Below, in pieces: positions 61,029 through 64,000 of a DNA stretch of 64,000 nucleotides (position 1 is the first letter of the stretch; each line of letters opens with the position of its first letter). Made by a program: the position numbers and the translations under genes. The notes under the pieces were generated by a model. It did no database searches. It saw only the letters and a list, made by a program, of their open reading frames with translations, and was not told the origin of the DNA. Source of the DNA: Elusimicrobiota bacterium (lineage in GTDB: Bacteria; Elusimicrobiota; Elusimicrobia; F11); NCBI GenBank assembly GCA_022072025.1, contig JAJVIP010000009.1, forward strand, positions 186,001-250,000, read 5' to 3'.

Positions 61029-62309
61029 ATGAATGAAATGAAGACTGATGTTGATTCTTTAACAGCTCAAGTGACGGCCATGGCTCAAGAAGCTCGGGCC
61101 GCCTCCAGGCTTTTGGCCACTTTGAGAACCGAAACCAAAAACAAGGCGCTTGAGGCCATGGCGCATGCTTTGCTTGCATCTGAAACGGACATCATCAAAG
61201 AAAACGCTAAAGATTTGGCGGCGGCTGAAAAGGCTGGCGTGGGCAAGTCCCTCTTGGACCGTCTGGCCCTCACCGATGAACGCGTTCAAGCGATGGCCAA
61301 GGGGCTCCAAGAAATGGCGCGTTTGCCGGATCCCTTGGAAGAAGTGCTGCGGAGCTGGACTCGTCCCAATGGGCTCAAGATACGTCAGGTTCGGGTTCCG
61401 TTGGGAGTCATTGGCATGATCTATGAAGCGCGTCCCAACGTGACGGCCGAAGCGGCGGGGCTCTGTTTAAAATCGGGGAATGCGGTTATTTTAAGAGGCG
61501 GGTCCGAAGCGTTTCACTCCAATAAGAAAATTGTTTCATTGATTTCCGAGGCGGCCCTCAAGGCCGGTGTTCCGGCTCATGCCATCCAAATGCTTCCGCC
61601 CCAAGATCGGCGAAGTACGAGGATATTAACTCAGCTTCATGGGCAAGTGGACCTTATCATCGCACGGGGCAGCGAAGAAATGATCGCGGATGTTTCATCT
61701 CACTCCCGTGTTCCGGTGTTGGGACATGGAAAAGGGGTTTGCCATGTCTACATTGATAAGGCGGCCGATATGGAGAAGGCAGTGAATATCGCCTTCAATT
61801 CAAAAGTTCAGCGGCCGGGAGTTTGCAATGCGATGGAGTCCTTGCTCATCCATGAGCAAATGATGTGGGATATTCTTCCCAAAATTTCCGGAAAATATAT
61901 CAAGGCGGGTGTGGAAATGCGCGGTGATGATCGCGTCGTGGGCCTTATCCCACAAGCCAAGCCGGCCAGTCCGCGGGATTGGGGGACTGAATATCACGAC
62001 AAAATTGTTTCCATGAAAGTCGTGGACAGCTTGGAAGAAGCCATAGAACATATCAACAGGTATGGATCAGGCCATACCGATAGCATTGTGACGGAAGACA
62101 AGCAGGCCTCCGAAAAGTTTGAACGGGAAGTCGATTCCTCCTGTGTGATGGTGAACGCCTCCACCCGGCTTCATGATGGAGGTGTGTTTGGGTTCGGGTC
62201 CGAAATCGGAATTTCGACTCAGAAACTGCATGCCCGTGGAACCATGGGCTTGCGTGAACTGACCAGCACGAAATACATCGTCGAAGGCGATGGTCAAATT
62301 CGCGAATAA
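61029..62309 (+). CDS. proA: Gamma-glutamyl phosphate reductase
   Basis: NADPH-dependent reduction of gamma-glutamyl phosphate to glutamate-5-semialdehyde in proline synthesis. Full length (426 aa; ATG 61038 is an alternative start). Recognisable: VPLGVIGMIYEARPNVTAEAAGLCLKSGNAVILRGGSEA, the catalytic Cys in QRPGVCNAMESLLIH, and the C-terminal STRLHDGGVFGFGSEIGISTQKLHARGTMGL. It starts a proA-nadD-yqeK-LCP run, an order common in many bacteria (usually behind obg and proB, which are not here). Confidence 0.97.
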   Translation: MNEMKTDVDSLTAQVTAMAQEARAASRLLATLRTETKNKALEAMAHALLASETDIIKENAKDLAAAEKAGVGKSLLDRLALTDERVQAMAKGLQEMARLPDPLEEVLRSWTRPNGLKIRQVRVPLGVIGMIYEARPNVTAEAAGLCLKSGNAVILRGGSEAFHSNKKIVSLISEAALKAGVPAHAIQMLPPQDRRSTRILTQLHGQVDLIIARGSEEMIADVSSHSRVPVLGHGKGVCHVYIDKAADMEKAVNIAFNSKVQRPGVCNAMESLLIHEQMMWDILPKISGKYIKAGVEMRGDDRVVGLIPQAKPASPRDWGTEYHDKIVSMKVVDSLEEAIEHINRYGSGHTDSIVTEDKQASEKFEREVDSSCVMVNASTRLHDGGVFGFGSEIGISTQKLHARGTMGLRELTSTKYIVEGDGQIRE

Positions 62310-62327
62310 AAAAAGTTCATTGCGGAT

Positions 62328-62915
62328 ATGAAGAGGCGACAAAAAATCGGTCTTTTGGGCGGCACTTTTGACCCTGTTCACCAGGGACATTTGGCTTTGG
62401 CCAAAGCGGCCTTAAAACAATTGGAGTTGGATCTCGTTTATTTGGTGTTGTCGCCCCGTTCTCCGTTTAAGTTGGATCACAATCTCACTCCCGTTCAATT
62501 GCGCGCCGCCATGTTGAAATTGGCCTTGAAAGACCAGGAAAAAATCCAGCTGGGGGAGTGGGAAATAAATAGGCCTGGGCCCAGTTATTCGGTGACCACG
62601 CTCTCCACCTATAAAAAGATGAACCCCACGCACGATCTTTTTCTGATATTGGGCTCGGACGCGCTGGCTTCGTTCTCAAAGTGGAAATCTCACAACCATA
62701 TCCTCAGGTTGGCGACCTTGGTGGTGGGTCGAAGGCCAGGAACTTCTTTAGAGATGAGCGGCGTGATTGGGCAAATATTTTTTCTGAAAGGAATGTTTCC
62801 GGAAATATCCTCAAGCCGAATTCGCCAGGATTTGGCGACGCATAAAAAACCGCAGGGTCTTCCCGTGACTGTAGAACGGTTCATTCGGGCTCACCAGCTC
62901 TATGGGAAAAAATAA
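62328..62915 (+). CDS. nadD: Nicotinate-nucleotide adenylyltransferase
   Basis: Transfers AMP from ATP to nicotinate mononucleotide in NAD synthesis. A 195-aa nucleotidyltransferase with the HxGH signature in LLGGTFDPVHQGHLALA (residues about 8-24) and the C-terminal ISSSRIRQDL (canonical ISSTxIR). It lies 18 bp after proA and overlaps yqeK by 14 bp. Confidence 0.95.
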   Translation: MKRRQKIGLLGGTFDPVHQGHLALAKAALKQLELDLVYLVLSPRSPFKLDHNLTPVQLRAAMLKLALKDQEKIQLGEWEINRPGPSYSVTTLSTYKKMNPTHDLFLILGSDALASFSKWKSHNHILRLATLVVGRRPGTSLEMSGVIGQIFFLKGMFPEISSSRIRQDLATHKKPQGLPVTVERFIRAHQLYGKK

Positions 62916-63492
62916 CAAGGCTCTATTTCAAAAATTATCCCGAAAACTGATGGACCGACAGTCCGCATCCCGGTATCGGCATTCCCTCAGTGTGGCGGAG
63001 TGGGCCGCTCAATTGGGACGGGCTCACGGCTGGTCGGTCGAGCGAGCGCGTCTGGCGGGTTTGCTTCATGATTACGCGAAGGAATGGTCTCCTAAAAAAC
63101 TAAAGAAATATGTCAAGAAACGTCGATTGTCCATTCCCAACCTTTCTTTTATTTTGAAGACCTCTCCCAATATGTTGCACGCCTATGTAAGCGCGGAGGT
63201 GGCCAAACAAAAAAAATGGATCACGAACAAAAAAGATCTTCGGGCCATTTCTTCCCACACATTGGGGCGGAAAAAAATGGGACTTGAAGAAAAAATCCTT
63301 TTCGTGGCCGACTTCTCGGCCCCCGGACGGGCCTATTCCTCCGCGGCAATGATCCGGAAAATCGCCATAAAAAATTTGGAGCAAGGTTTTCGGGAAACAC
63401 TGGCGCGAAAGATTGGCTGGCATTTGCTCAAGTCCAAACCTCTTCATCCTTTGGTTATCCAAGTGTGGAATCAAGTTGTGGGGGGATGTTAA
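62902..63492 (+). CDS. yqeK: YqeK-like HD-domain diadenosine tetraphosphatase
   Basis: A 196-aa HD-superfamily protein; YqeK relatives cut Ap4A symmetrically into two ADP. The metal-binding pattern is visible: H in RYRHSLSVAEWAAQLGRAHGW, the HD pair in AGLLHDYAKEWS, and a later His in AISSHTLG. The context after nadD is the family's usual one. The 3' end overlaps the LCP gene by 7 bp. Confidence 0.9.
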   Translation: MGKNNKALFQKLSRKLMDRQSASRYRHSLSVAEWAAQLGRAHGWSVERARLAGLLHDYAKEWSPKKLKKYVKKRRLSIPNLSFILKTSPNMLHAYVSAEVAKQKKWITNKKDLRAISSHTLGRKKMGLEEKILFVADFSAPGRAYSSAAMIRKIAIKNLEQGFRETLARKIGWHLLKSKPLHPLVIQVWNQVVGGC

Positions 63493-64000
63493 AAGTGAAC
63501 GGGTCCCTCCAAGCGCGACAACTTAAATGGCAGCGGTTTACCGCTTTGATTTTTCTGGCGCTCATTTTGGCTTCTTTGCTGGGAGCCACAAGGTCGCCGG
63601 TCGCGGCGGTTTTGGCCAGGGGGGAACGAATTCCCATTCTTATTTTTGGTGTGGATGCGGCCGATTCTTCACGTCATACAGATACCTTGATGTTGGGGCT
63701 CTTTGAGCCCGTTAAAAACTATATCAGCGTTCTTTCCATTCCTCGGGACACGAGAATTGACTTGCCTGGCTACCGTTTCAAACGGATCAATGAAATTTAT
63801 GGATATAACCTTCGCAAGTCCAAGGATGTGGTTTATTCATCCCAAAAGGTATTGGAAGGAGTCACCCATTTGCTCAGCAGTTCAGATTTCGTCCCTTTGT
63901 TGCCCTATTTTGTTCAAATAGATTTTTCTGGTTTTAATCGGACGGTGGATTTGTTGGGGGGCGTGTGGGTGGAGGTGAAAACCCCCATGCATTACGATGA
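63486..64000 (+). CDS. LytR-CpsA-Psr (LCP) family protein, cut by right edge
   Basis: The frame opened by ATG 63486 stays open to the window end (171 residues seen). A membrane helix at about 20-38 is followed by the LCP start: IPILIFGVDAADSSRHTDTLMLGLFEP, SVLSIPRDTRIDLPGY and the downstream Arg/Asp-bearing FKRINEIYGY. LCP enzymes attach undecaprenyl-linked polymers to peptidoglycan in Gram-positives, and exist with less certain roles elsewhere. Its place after yqeK is the common one, so it does not by itself tie to the polysaccharide locus. Confidence 0.9.
   Translation, partial: MLKVNGSLQARQLKWQRFTALIFLALILASLLGATRSPVAAVLARGERIPILIFGVDAADSSRHTDTLMLGLFEPVKNYISVLSIPRDTRIDLPGYRFKRINEIYGYNLRKSKDVVYSSQKVLEGVTHLLSSSDFVPLLPYFVQIDFSGFNRTVDLLGGVWVEVKTPMHYD

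Overview
The window reads as a chromosomal segment of a Gram-negative bacterium with a full outer membrane. It has an OmpA-type C-terminus, a Wza-type exporter, lipoproteins and several PorV/PorQ-like barrels. Base composition is close to balanced and genes are packed tightly, often with ATGA overlaps. The mix (PorV-like barrels, FlgD/T9SS-like C-terminal domains, a 2820-residue secreted/membrane protein opening with a ChaN/Tiki-like domain, DUF4139, DUF971 beside Mrp) is what I would expect of Elusimicrobiota/Omnitrophota-type lineages. That assignment is inference from gene content, not proof.

Layout. 1-2458: housekeeping block with Mrp (cut by the left edge), DUF971, thymidylate synthase and dihydrofolate reductase. 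2549-8851: envelope operon with a CsgG-like lipoprotein, a large surface protein whose signal peptide is out of frame at a 9-T tract, and a barrel-FecR-OmpA fusion. 8852-13081: a ferredoxin-NADP reductase-like flavoprotein, a secreted protein with an HEXXH motif, a DUF4139 protein and an M23 lipoprotein. 13130-15526: a small variable islet. It holds a DUF1016 nuclease gene split by a 102-bp structured element, a 5' fragment of tRNA-Leu, a RelE/HigA-type toxin-antitoxin pair, a second copy of the structured element and an intact tRNA-Leu(UAA). 15584-24046: the giant protein, on the minus strand. 24269-26661: RecQ and a low-molecular-weight phosphatase.

26769-57822 is a roughly 31-kb exopolysaccharide/glycolipid locus on the plus strand. 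It contains a barrel-Wza fusion exporter, a Wzc-type tyrosine kinase/co-polymerase, a Wzx-like flippase, a Wzy/WaaL-like polymerase/ligase, an ArnT-like glycosyltransferase, many GT2/GT4 glycosyltransferases (three in unusual fusions), a CapK-like adenylate-forming domain and two polysaccharide deacetylase domains. A central lipid/sugar modification module (34156-39879) has two methyltransferases, a GlpD-like oxidoreductase, a short-chain dehydrogenase, a flippase-like membrane protein and a YdjM-like protein. A distal set of secreted proteins includes a barrel-LysM protein and two paralogous jelly-roll-like proteins. 58190-64000: aconitase, then proA-nadD-yqeK and the start of an LCP-family gene.

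Strongest observations: (1) an 87-102-nt element in two copies whose four predicted helices differ by compensatory changes and whose second helix keeps a GUAA loop; one copy sits in frame inside the catalytic motif of a DUF1016 nuclease; (2) a possible poly-T contingency switch on a surface protein; (3) the giant mosaic protein with 98-99% identical internal repeats and two internal Tat-like motifs; (4) PorV-like barrels fused to different periplasmic modules and co-transcribed with FlgD/T9SS-type C-terminal domains, including one protein that is little more than such a domain. No CRISPR array, recognisable transposase or prophage was seen.
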